The notes: generated by a model not told the origin, from the letters alone. 6,230 nt of DNA from Deltaproteobacteria bacterium (GCA_022571535.1 JACZXR010000157.1:1-6230); one strand, 5' to 3'. Numbered from the stretch's first letter, positions 1 to 6,071 are shown. Translations and numbers: made by a program.

Positions 1-477
1 AGTCTCACGGCTTGGGGAAAGGTCTACTTCCGCAGACCCGGCAAAATGCTGTGGCGATACGATGAGCCAAAGGGACAGGTGCTTCTCGCAGATGGGGAGT
101 ATCTCTACTTTTACCAGCCAGAGGAAAAACAAGTCATAAAGAGCCGCCTCAGCAGCGCAATCCGCTCGAACACCCCCCTCTCCTTTCTGCTCGGCATGGG
201 AGACCTAAAAAGGGATTTCAAGGCAACTTTAGTAAATTCAGAGCAGAAGCAATATGTGGTACGCCTTGCCCCAAATGAGGCCATAGGTGGGATGGCGGAC
301 CTTCTCTTGGGGATCGAAATCAAGGAGTTCGATATCCATTGGGTTCAAATTGAAGATGCTGTGGGAAATGTGACCACCATCCGTTTTTCCGACATGCAAA
401 GAGGGGTGGGGTTAAAAGACTCCTTTTTCCGTCTAGAGGTCCCTGATGAGGTCGAAATTGTGGAGATCGGTTCGTGA
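1..477 (+). CDS. lolA: Outer-membrane lipoprotein carrier LolA, 3' part (5' end outside window)
   Basis: The frame is open from base 1 and ends at TGA 475-477, giving 158 codons. An internal ATG at 46 is not the start, because the LolA-like sequence continues upstream of it. LolA is a periplasmic chaperone that takes lipoproteins from the LolCDE complex to the outer membrane. The visible family pattern is a G-x-V-Y-F-R-R-P-G-K segment followed by LWRYDEPKG, then a D-G-E-Y-L-Y-F-Y-x-P strand with Q-V, then PLSFLLGMGDL, and near the C terminus IRFSDMQRGVGLKDSFFRLEVP. These are the successive beta-strands of the open-barrel fold. Full LolA proteins are about 200-240 residues, so the signal peptide and first strands are missing to the left. 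No terminator hairpin follows the stop. The 70-base gap to the next gene holds a possible promoter, so the two genes may be transcribed separately. Confidence 0.85.
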   Translation, partial: SLTAWGKVYFRRPGKMLWRYDEPKGQVLLADGEYLYFYQPEEKQVIKSRLSSAIRSNTPLSFLLGMGDLKRDFKATLVNSEQKQYVVRLAPNEAIGGMADLLLGIEIKEFDIHWVQIEDAVGNVTTIRFSDMQRGVGLKDSFFRLEVPDEVEIVEIGS

Positions 478-484
478 TTTTCTC

Positions 485-513
485 TTGCGGCAATCTAAAT
501 ATGATGGCATACT
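485..513 (+). promoter_or_regulatory. Candidate sigma-70 promoter with extended -10 for the DksA-like gene
   Basis: TTGCGG at 485-490 and CATACT at 508-513 are separated by 17 bases. A TG dinucleotide one base before the -10 makes it an extended -10 type. The -35 matches only 3 of 6 consensus bases, so the call is modest. A perfect short palindrome (TGGCA-TAC-TGCCA, 505-517) covers the -10 and could bind a regulator. Confidence 0.35.
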
Positions 514-547
514 GCCAAATTGACTCAGAGCCGAGAAGAGGGCGAAT

Positions 548-985
548 ATGAGAAAAGAGTTTCTTAAAAAAACCAGCGAGAGGTTACTGGGCATGAAAAA
601 ACTGCTTCTTGGCGAAATCCAGGATCGTCTCAAGGGCGAGAGTGAGGGGGGTAAGGATGAGGGGCGTGACACCTATGACTTGGCCAGCGACGAGAGAGAT
701 CGGGAGATCAACATGATCCTGAGCGATCGAGAGAGGGAGAAGCTGCTGGCCATTGACGATGCCCTCCAGCGGATCGATGGCAAAACCTACGGAAATTGCG
801 AATGCGGATGTGATCAATGCGAAGGAGAGATTGGCTTACCCCGACTCAAGGTTCTTCCGTTTACCCGGTTGTGCGTGAGGTGCCAAGAAGAAACGGAGAG
901 AGAAAACAGGCTCATCAGAAGAATCGATGAGCCAGGACCTTACCGGAAGCTGACTGGCGCAGACGCTGAAGAGGATAGCTTTTGA
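548..985 (+). CDS. DksA/TraR-family C4 zinc-finger transcription regulator
   Basis: This 145-residue protein starts at ATG 548 with a purine-rich Shine-Dalgarno (GAGAAGAGGG, 533-542) five bases upstream. DksA-type proteins enter the RNA polymerase secondary channel and, with ppGpp, alter initiation at stable-RNA and amino-acid promoters. Residues 1-75 are charged and helical, as expected for the coiled coil. D41-x2-D44-x-A46 matches the DxxDxA tip motif needed for DksA activity. The zinc finger is C88-x2-C91-x17-C109-x2-C112, followed by a helix (QEETERENRL). Length is close to E. coli DksA (151), unlike short TraR proteins (~70). Two additional cysteines, C84 and C86, sit just before the finger in a four-residue insertion (CECG) relative to the usual 'YGxC' layout. 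The gene ends two bases from the convergent neighbour's stop. Family membership is clear; whether it is the true DksA orthologue or a paralogue is not. Confidence 0.88.
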   Translation: MRKEFLKKTSERLLGMKKLLLGEIQDRLKGESEGGKDEGRDTYDLASDERDREINMILSDREREKLLAIDDALQRIDGKTYGNCECGCDQCEGEIGLPRLKVLPFTRLCVRCQEETERENRLIRRIDEPGPYRKLTGADAEEDSF

Positions 986-987
986 TC

Positions 988-1518
988 TTACAGAAGCGGA
1001 CGGCGAACTCTATCTTCTCCTAGCACAAAGATCACAATAATTGTGGCGACCACGATGGTGGAAAGGGTTGCGATGGCAGCCTTGGCTGCATCCAGTTTAT
1101 GAACCTTCTGAGTGCCAAGAAATACGAGATAGAAGCTGTACAGATAAGCGAATATACCTAAGTAGGGTATCCAGGCAAGCATCAGAGTGGACCCAGCGTA
1201 AGAGCATAGTCGCAAGGTCCCTTCATAGTCTCCTTTTCCCTCAAAGAGATATTGGCACGCGAGCATCAAAACACCCGGCCCGAATATGTAGGCTAGGCCA
1301 ACCAAAAAGAAGGCATTGACCGCATCAACCAGATCGGAGACAGCTATCCTCAGGAGAAAGTAAAAGATGGCTGAGATGCCCAGGAATATTAAGGGATTTC
1401 CAAAACCCCCGCTTGAGGGCATCTCGTGGTAAAATTCCCACGGGTCCAAGATCACCTTTTTCCAAACCCTTACAAATCCCTTAGGTCCGTCCCGAAAATC
1501 GAACTCAGCACCGTTCAT
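988..1518 (-). CDS. Yip1-family integral membrane protein
   Basis: The frame stays open upstream to 1602, but the ATG at 1518 is preferred. It has a strong Shine-Dalgarno (AAAGGAGG, 1523-1530, minus strand) four bases upstream, and a plausible promoter lies just beyond. This gives 176 residues. After a soluble N-terminal ~38 residues containing VWKKVILDPWEFYHEMP, there are about five hydrophobic segments at residues ~41-60, 66-90, 104-118, 119-138 and 147-167. The 'PxxFYxxMPxxGGxxxPLxFL' beginning and the five-helix layout are typical of bacterial YIP1-domain proteins. Their cellular function is largely unknown; eukaryotic Yip1 proteins act in membrane traffic. The C-terminal tail is short and basic (EDRVRRPLL). 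The gene is a single-gene unit, divergent from proC and convergent with the DksA-like gene. No enzymatic motif is visible. Confidence 0.75.
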   Translation of the reverse strand: MNGAEFDFRDGPKGFVRVWKKVILDPWEFYHEMPSSGGFGNPLIFLGISAIFYFLLRIAVSDLVDAVNAFFLVGLAYIFGPGVLMLACQYLFEGKGDYEGTLRLCSYAGSTLMLAWIPYLGIFAYLYSFYLVFLGTQKVHKLDAAKAAIATLSTIVVATIIVIFVLGEDRVRRPLL

Positions 1519-1554
1519 ATGGCCTCCTTTGAGTTCCCGAGCTGCCCGAGGGTT

Positions 1555-1584
1555 AATATAGATTATTAAACCCCTTGGAGGCAA
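1555..1584 (-). promoter_or_regulatory. Candidate promoter of the Yip1-family gene
   Basis: On the minus strand, TTGCCT (plus coordinates 1579-1584) and TATATT (1555-1560) are 18 bases apart, matching 4/6 and 5/6 of the sigma-70 consensus. The implied transcription start near 1548 leaves a ~30-base leader before the ATG at 1518, which supports that start over the longer reading frame. The -35 lies inside one arm of the inverted repeat at 1579-1609. Confidence 0.4.
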
Positions 1585-1609
1585 GTTCCCGTTTTTCACC
1601 AACTTGCCT
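1579..1609. repeat. 9-bp inverted repeat in the divergent intergenic region
   Basis: AGGCAAGTT (1579-1587) and AACTTGCCT (1601-1609) are perfect inverted copies separated by 13 bases. One arm contains the candidate -35 of the minus-strand Yip1-family gene. The other arm contains a TTGCCT facing proC. A two-half-site operator for a dimeric regulator is one reading; a hairpin is another, although a run of T follows neither arm. Confidence 0.45.
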
Positions 1610-1622
1610 TTCCTTACAAATC

Positions 1623-1651
1623 GTGAAAATCTCGCGGTGAAATTCTATGAT
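1623..1651 (+). promoter_or_regulatory. Candidate sigma-70 promoter of proC
   Basis: GTGAAA (1623-1628) and TATGAT (1646-1651) are 17 bases apart, matching 4/6 and 5/6 of the consensus. The implied start near 1658 leaves a ~27-base leader containing the GGAGG ribosome site at 1673-1677. Confidence 0.4.
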
Positions 1652-1684
1652 CAAGAGGTCAGAGTCTTCAGTGGAGGTTAGCCC

Positions 1685-2503
1685 ATGCGTGACAAAAAGA
1701 TCGGAGTGATTGGAGGCGGAAAAATCGGATCTGCCTTGATCCGCGGCATCTTAAAGGCAGGCCTGGTCCACAAGGATCAAATCATTGCCAGCGCCCCGCG
1801 CGACAGCGTGCGCCAGTCCCTAGCCAAGGAGAGCGGGATCCGAGTCACCTCTGGGAATGTTGAGGTGACCGAATTTGCTGATACCGTGATTCTCACGGTC
1901 AAACCCCAGATAATAGATTCTGTCTTGCAAGAAATCTCTCGCAAAATCGGGGTAAAGAAATTGCTCATTTCAGTTGCTGCCGGAGTCCCACTGGCCAGGA
2001 TCGAGGGTTACCTGCCAAAGGGCTCCCGTGTGGTACGCGTTATGACCAATACCCCTTGTGTGGTGGGAGTCGCGGCATCGGCGTATGCCCGGGGAAGCCA
2101 TGCCACCAAAGAGGACCTAGATAGGGTGGAGAGGATACTAAAAAGTGTGGGGATTGCGTTGCAATTAGAAGAGCGCTATTTGGATGCGGTGACTGGCCTC
2201 AGCGGTAGCGGTCCTGCTTATGTTTTCCTATTTATTGAGTCGCTAGCCGACGGGGGGGTCCGGGCGGGTCTCAGTCGTGAGGGTGCTCTCCAGCTAGCGC
2301 TCCAAACCGTTTACGGTTCTGCCAAGCTGGCATGGGAAAGCGGTAAGCATTTAGCACAGCTGAGAGATGAAATTACCTCTCCAGGAGGGACAACCATCTC
2401 GGGTCTTTACGCTTTAGAAAAGGGAGGTTTTCGAGGCATTGTCATGGAGGCTGTCTTAAAAGCCACAGAGCGCTCCCAGGCACTGGGAAAGGGGGAATCG
2501 TAG
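1685..2503 (+). CDS. proC: Pyrroline-5-carboxylate reductase
   Basis: This 272-residue protein is full length for the family (about 260-280). It starts at ATG 1685, seven bases after GGAGG (1673-1677). The enzyme reduces 1-pyrroline-5-carboxylate to L-proline with NAD(P)H in the cytosol, the last step of proline synthesis. The N-terminal Rossmann fold shows IGVIGGGKIGSALIRGIL (residues 6-23), with its glycine-rich loop, and TVKPQ (71-75) next to the cofactor. RVMTNTP (118-124) is the conserved substrate-side loop. The C-terminal dimerisation domain carries AVTGLSGSGPAYVFLFIESL (168-187) and the family signature EITSPGGTTISGL (229-241). No key residue is missing. The gene stands alone between a divergent promoter region and a convergent transporter operon, so it looks independently expressed. 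Start, length and motifs agree. Confidence 0.97.
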   Translation: MRDKKIGVIGGGKIGSALIRGILKAGLVHKDQIIASAPRDSVRQSLAKESGIRVTSGNVEVTEFADTVILTVKPQIIDSVLQEISRKIGVKKLLISVAAGVPLARIEGYLPKGSRVVRVMTNTPCVVGVAASAYARGSHATKEDLDRVERILKSVGIALQLEERYLDAVTGLSGSGPAYVFLFIESLADGGVRAGLSREGALQLALQTVYGSAKLAWESGKHLAQLRDEITSPGGTTISGLYALEKGGFRGIVMEAVLKATERSQALGKGES

Positions 2504-2524
2504 GGCATATCCAAGCTTTCACGC

Positions 2525-2650
2525 TCACCGATTCGGCTCGTCATCAGATTTCTGCCTCTCCTTGCGCAGCGCAATCAAGAGCAAGACGATCAATCCGCCC
2601 CACAGGATGGTGAACATAAGCAGCATCATCAAAAGGCTCTGGCCGGTCAT
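2525..2650 (-). CDS. MetS-like small subunit of an NSS amino-acid importer (41 residues)
   Basis: This short gene starts at ATG 2650-2648, which overlaps the symporter's TGA stop (2649-2647) as ATGA. It has a strong GGAGG (2655-2659, minus strand) four bases upstream inside the symporter gene, and it ends at TGA 2527-2525. The 41-residue product is one hydrophobic helix (residues ~6-28) followed by a charged tail (RKERQKSDDEPNR). The MMLLMFTILWGGLIVLLLIAL core has the 'MM...WGGL' look of the methionine/alanine import small-subunit family. Corynebacterium MetS, which is needed with MetP for methionine uptake, is the known example. Translational coupling to an NSS symporter is exactly the expected setting. 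The assignment rests on the sequence pattern plus context; substrate is unproven. The stop lies 21 bases from the convergent proC stop. Confidence 0.82.
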   Translation of the reverse strand: MTGQSLLMMLLMFTILWGGLIVLLLIALRKERQKSDDEPNR

Positions 2651-4116
2651 TGGTCCTCCAGGGTCGTTCTGGCAATCCACCAATTAAAACCGACAAAGAG
2701 CGAGACCACAACCCCCCACTGGAAGAGACAGGTCCCCACGGATTCGATGCGCAAGGGATTCCACCACCCGTTGGGGTCGGCCTGAATTGCAACCCAGAAC
2801 CACCAGCCGATGAGCGCTGTGACCTCCACCGGGATTAAATATTTGACAATTGCATCGTACCATTTTCCAATGCGGACATCGGTCCCCTCAGCATTGATAT
2901 AATGCTCCCGGAACTGCGATACACCAAACCAGAGCACCGCAAAGGCAAAGATTGCGCCACTCACTATCAGACCAATCCCCCAAACCCAGTCCTGATTTAA
3001 AAAGAAGGCCGAGTTCATGGCGGATGGAATACCCATGATGAAGCCAACGGCGCCCACAGAGAAAATGGCCCGGTTACGCGCAACGCCGGCGTCGTTGAGC
3101 ACACGCACTGCCAATTCGATCATGGAAATGAGCGAGCTCATCGACGCGAAGAACAGGGCAAGGAAGAAGAGGATCGAAAAGAAATAACTGCCTGGAAGCT
3201 GGGAGAACAGCTGCGGAATCCAGATGAAGGCCAGCCCCGTGTTAAGCGGACCAGGCTCGGAGATCACCTGCGCAGCCCGGGCAGGTACCAGGGCATAAAC
3301 CGTAGAAAAGATCATGACTCCTGACACAAGGGAAATGGAATGGTTGGCAAACGCGGTAATGCCCGAGTTGAGCACGGCATCTTCACGATTTTTCATATAG
3401 ACGGAGTAGGTCAGAATCAGTCCCCAACCCGCGCCGGTGCTCCATGCGTTCTGACTCAGCGCATCCAGCCAGACGTGGTAATCGAGCAGCATTTCCCACC
3501 GTACCGTGAAAAAGATTTCAATCCCTTTCATGGCCCCGGGCAACGTGACTGCGCGCAAAAACAGGATCACTAACAAAACGACCAGGGAAGGTACGAACAA
3601 ACGGTTGGCCCTCTCGATGCCGCGAACCACGCCCCGATAGAGGATCATTGTCCCGATTGCCAGCGAGAGGAAATGAAAGAGGACTGGCTGATAGCCGTTA
3701 ATAAAGTCGTTCCAGAATGCCTCTGAGCTCTCGAAGACGAGGCCTTCCAGCTCTCCGGAAAGTGCCCCTGTCAGGTATCGAAGACACCAACCGGTAACCA
3801 CAGAGTAATAGAACATGATAGCGGTGGAGACGAACCCCACAAACGCTCCCATCCACGTGAATCCACTACCGATCAGCTTGCCAAAGGCCCCGACGGTTCC
3901 CTTGCGAGTCCCCTTCCCCATGGCGATTTCAATGATGATAATGGGAATGGACCAAAGGAACAGAAAGACGAGCCAGGGAATCAAAAAAGCCCCGCCGCCG
4001 TATTTGGCCGCGATGCGAGGGAAGCGCCAGATGTTGCCCGTTCCCACAGCCACGCCGACCATCGAGATGAGCAAGGCCCATCGGGAGCTAAACTGTTCAA
4101 GCCGTTCATTGGCCAA
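2647..4116 (-). CDS. NSS-family sodium-dependent amino-acid symporter (MetP-like)
   Basis: This 489-residue inner-membrane protein has about 12 predicted helices and the LeuT fold. TM1 carries SMVGVAVGTGNIWRFP (18-33), followed by AAKYGGGAFLIPW (36-48), both hallmarks of sodium:neurotransmitter symporters. Aligned by eye to LeuT, Na1 ligands are A23, N28, S226 and N258, and Na2 ligands are G21, V24, A324, S327 and S328. All are suitable. G25 replaces the aspartate of monoamine carriers, consistent with an amino-acid substrate. TM7 has S262 where LeuT has Glu290. Translation appears to start at TTG 4116-4114. GGGGAG (4126-4131) lies nine bases upstream and an in-frame TAA a few codons earlier rules out any nearby alternative. 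The coupled MetS-like gene downstream suggests methionine or alanine import, by analogy with MetPS. Substrate is inference; the family is certain. Confidence 0.93.
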   Translation of the reverse strand: MANERLEQFSSRWALLISMVGVAVGTGNIWRFPRIAAKYGGGAFLIPWLVFLFLWSIPIIIIEIAMGKGTRKGTVGAFGKLIGSGFTWMGAFVGFVSTAIMFYYSVVTGWCLRYLTGALSGELEGLVFESSEAFWNDFINGYQPVLFHFLSLAIGTMILYRGVVRGIERANRLFVPSLVVLLVILFLRAVTLPGAMKGIEIFFTVRWEMLLDYHVWLDALSQNAWSTGAGWGLILTYSVYMKNREDAVLNSGITAFANHSISLVSGVMIFSTVYALVPARAAQVISEPGPLNTGLAFIWIPQLFSQLPGSYFFSILFFLALFFASMSSLISMIELAVRVLNDAGVARNRAIFSVGAVGFIMGIPSAMNSAFFLNQDWVWGIGLIVSGAIFAFAVLWFGVSQFREHYINAEGTDVRIGKWYDAIVKYLIPVEVTALIGWWFWVAIQADPNGWWNPLRIESVGTCLFQWGVVVSLFVGFNWWIARTTLEDQ

Positions 4117-4139
4117 GATGGTTATCTCCCCGAGCCCTT

Positions 4140-4167
4140 ATCTTATTCTCCTCGCTGAGGTTGTCTA
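4140..4167 (-). promoter_or_regulatory. Weak candidate promoter of the NSS operon
   Basis: On the minus strand, TAGACA (4162-4167) and TAAGAT (4140-4145) are 16 bases apart, matching 5/6 and 4/6 of the consensus, a little short of optimal spacing. Transcription would begin near 4133, leaving a short leader that still includes the ribosome site at 4126-4131. Confidence 0.3.
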
Positions 4168-4243
4168 GCCATTTTCCTCTTTAAAACCTCCTGAAATAGT
4201 GGTTGGCCACCAAAGAGATTCATTTTAGAGGGGACCCTAACTC

Positions 4244-4272
4244 TTGACCATGATCCAGAACAAGCTTATTGT
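4244..4272 (+). promoter_or_regulatory. Sigma-70 type promoter of the TPR/TonB gene
   Basis: TTGACC (4244-4249) and TATTGT (4267-4272) are spaced by exactly 17 bases, matching 5/6 and 4/6 of the consensus. Transcription would start near 4279. That is downstream of a possible TTG start at 4273 and upstream of the ATG at 4306, so the promoter favours the ATG. Confidence 0.5.
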
Positions 4273-4305
4273 TTGAAGTTGTCATCTCACTGCCAGTGGC
4301 CATCA

Positions 4306-5217
4306 ATGAGTAGATTGCTCCTCTCTCGAACGGTGTCTCTGATTTTTCTCGCTGCTTCCCTCGCGGGCTCGTATTCCATTGCAAGCGAAAGAGACGAGGC
4401 GTTTAAAATAATTAATGAAGCCCGCGCAACTGCAAGAACAGGCCAGTACCCGGAGGCATTGGACAAACTTGAGGAGGCTATCAGCTTTACTGACTTCGGC
4501 GGGCAAAAGCTAGCAATGGGTATCGCGTACAACAACATGGCCGAGATCTATCTTCTACAGAGAAATACTCTTCAGGCCCTCAGCCACCATTATCAGGCCT
4601 TAAGGATCTACAATGAGATTGGCCACCGAAACGGGATCGTTGCCACCGGCAGGCAAATCGATGAGATCCTGGCACAACCCGAAACAGGTAGTGAAAAATC
4701 CACTCCAGGATCCACCAGACCCCTTGTGTCGGAAATCTCAGCCGAGACAAGACAAAGGCTTCTCAACGAGGCAATGGAGCGTGTAAGGAATCGGATCAAG
4801 ACACGGCAGGCAGAAACGGAAGGCGGCGAAACTGTTCCCTCTCAGGCTTCCAGGGAAACCCCAGCCCCACCTCAGGACCCTCTCCTCCCACAAAGCGCCA
4901 AGACAGAATCGGCTAAGGACGTAAAGCAAGCGGAATACAACACCTATCTCGAGGGGATCAAGAGGAGTGTATTCCGCGCTTGGGAACCAGAGCAGGCGAG
5001 CCGAAATAAAGAGCAGGGAAGGGTTGTTTTGGAATTTACGATCCTTAGAGATGGCCGCCTGGAAAATATGCGCATTTTGCGCTCATCGGGATACCCTTCC
5101 CTGGATCGGGAGGCCATGCGCTCCGTCAAAGCTGTGTCCCCCTTCAGACCTCTCCCGGAACGAATCGGCTTATCCGAGCTCAGTATTCGCTACACCTTTA
5201 ATTATAGCCTGAAATAA
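4306..5217 (+). CDS. Secreted TPR protein with TonB C-terminal domain
   Basis: The frame opens at TTG 4273, but ATG 4306 is preferred. It gives 303 residues beginning with a Sec signal peptide or signal anchor (MSRLLLSRTVSLIFLAASLA, then GSYSIAS). The promoter at 4244-4272 would also leave the TTG untranscribed. Neither start has a good Shine-Dalgarno. Residues ~31-103 form two TPR-like helical pairs (A-R-T-G-Q-Y-P-E-A-L-D-K-L-E-E-A-I, then AYNNMAEIYLLQRNTLQAL). A polar, proline-containing linker (~125-205) follows. Residues ~212-303 are a TonB C-terminal domain: YLEGIKRSVFRAW, GRVVLEFTILRDGRLENM, RSSGYPSLDREAM, PFRPLPE, then a final aromatic strand. TonB proteins couple inner-membrane energy (ExbBD) to outer-membrane receptors. 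No exbB, exbD or receptor gene is nearby and no long Pro-rich spanner is present, so classical energy transduction is uncertain. A periplasmic scaffold role is equally possible. Confidence 0.82.
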   Translation: MSRLLLSRTVSLIFLAASLAGSYSIASERDEAFKIINEARATARTGQYPEALDKLEEAISFTDFGGQKLAMGIAYNNMAEIYLLQRNTLQALSHHYQALRIYNEIGHRNGIVATGRQIDEILAQPETGSEKSTPGSTRPLVSEISAETRQRLLNEAMERVRNRIKTRQAETEGGETVPSQASRETPAPPQDPLLPQSAKTESAKDVKQAEYNTYLEGIKRSVFRAWEPEQASRNKEQGRVVLEFTILRDGRLENMRILRSSGYPSLDREAMRSVKAVSPFRPLPERIGLSELSIRYTFNYSLK

Positions 5218-5232
5218 GAGCCACAGGAGATC

Positions 5233-5274
5233 AAAAAAACAGACAAGCCCCCTCACTTCAAGGGACCTGCTTGT
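5233..5274 (-). terminator. Intrinsic terminator for the minus-strand TPR gene
   Basis: On the minus strand an ACAAGC...GCTTGT stem (arms 5269-5274 and 5243-5248), with an inner CCCT/AGGG pairing (5250-5253 with 5261-5264), is followed by CTG and a run of seven T (5239-5233). The hairpin includes the TPR gene's own stop codon. On the plus strand the same hairpin is followed by only three T, so it would be a weaker terminator for the convergent TonB-like gene. Confidence 0.6.
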
Positions 5275-6071
5275 TTAAACCCTATTCGTGTGATTGCTTC
5301 AAAGGCGTCCTGATTATTGGGATCTAGCTCCAATGCATGGGCATAGCTAGCATCTGCACGCTCAAAAGACCCTAGGATCTGGAAATTCTTCCCCTTTAAG
5401 GCGAAGACCTGTGCTAGCCAAAATGACTCTTCGCTTAGGAGAGATTCCGCAACGTCAAGAAAATTCAGGGACTCCCGGTAATGGGAAAGACGATGGTGGG
5501 CACGGGCTAGATAGTAGTAACTATAAGGATTGGTGGAATCGATGGCAATGGTCTTTTCAAACTGCTCTATGGCCTTCTCATATTCTCCAGACCCAAGCAA
5601 CCTTCTTCCCTCTTCAGTGATCCGAAGCGAGGCCGCACGCCGCGGTGAAGTCTCTGGGGTAATCTTGGCTAACAGAGAAGGCTCACCTGGCAGGATGGAA
5701 GAGGCCTCTTGGCGTAGTGCTGTCGCAGGTCGCTCCTCCCCTTGCACGCTCGGCAGGGCTTCGTCGCCCACTCCCAATTCCCCTAGCGGTGCTGCGCTTT
5801 CCCCTTCGGGCTCTGTCGGCAAAGTCCCCTTTGTACCAGCTGGGGCTACCGCAGCCGGAGGAAACCCCATCCAACCTGGAGCGATCGGGCGACTCTCGTG
5901 CAGATCCTCCTCTTTGATATCACTCTCTGTCAGCAGAAGGAGACTCGATCTTTCTCCACGCGGCAGAGAATACACCCGAAACGGTAAACCCCGTACCACG
6001 GACTTACGTCCGTGGCTTTGGGGCGCTGCCCTTACAGGGAGGTCGGAACATTCATCCCCGCGCTTACGCAC
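5253..6071 (-). CDS. TPR-repeat protein, 5' end apparently replaced by element sequence
   Basis: The open frame from GTG 6071 to TGA 5255-5253 encodes 272 residues, but the start is doubtful. Residues 1-28 are encoded by the structured RNA-like element and no Shine-Dalgarno precedes the GTG. Native-looking sequence begins near residue 29 (LPFRVYSLPRGERSSLLLL), where the only early in-frame starts are GTG 5975 and ATG 5870. A Pro/Glu/Gly-rich linker (~64-145) follows, then about three TPRs (~150-260): ITEEGRRLLGSGEYEKAIEQF, NPYSYYYLARAHHRLSHYRESL and GSFERADASYAHALELDPNN. The TPR part pairs helices for protein binding; partners are unknown. The linker style suggests an exported protein that has lost its signal peptide, making this a probable truncated gene. 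It converges with the TPR/TonB gene, and a shared role is only a guess. The TPR assignment is firm; start and functionality are not. Confidence 0.65.
   Translation of the reverse strand: MRKRGDECSDLPVRAAPQSHGRKSVVRGLPFRVYSLPRGERSSLLLLTESDIKEEDLHESRPIAPGWMGFPPAAVAPAGTKGTLPTEPEGESAAPLGELGVGDEALPSVQGEERPATALRQEASSILPGEPSLLAKITPETSPRRAASLRITEEGRRLLGSGEYEKAIEQFEKTIAIDSTNPYSYYYLARAHHRLSHYRESLNFLDVAESLLSEESFWLAQVFALKGKNFQILGSFERADASYAHALELDPNNQDAFEAITRIGFKQAGPLK

Noticed and set aside
1519..1602. N-terminal extension of the Yip1-family protein by 28 residues
   Set aside because: The ATG at 1518 has an AAAGGAGG site directly upstream. The candidate promoter would start transcription near 1548, inside the extension.
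3815..4168. 117-codon plus-strand reading frame
   Set aside because: It is a shadow of the symporter's TM1-TM3 coding region on the other strand and has no family features or ribosome site.
4150..4179. Nine-codon minus-strand leader peptide (MARQPQRGE) ahead of the NSS gene
   Set aside because: It has a purine-rich upstream stretch, but the best candidate promoter lies within or after it. It lacks runs of a regulatory amino acid and has no attenuator hairpin.
6062..6071. GTGCG on the minus strand as a group II intron 5' end
   Set aside because: No domain V hairpin, no intron-encoded protein and far too little sequence. The GTGCG is simply one side of an 8-bp hairpin.
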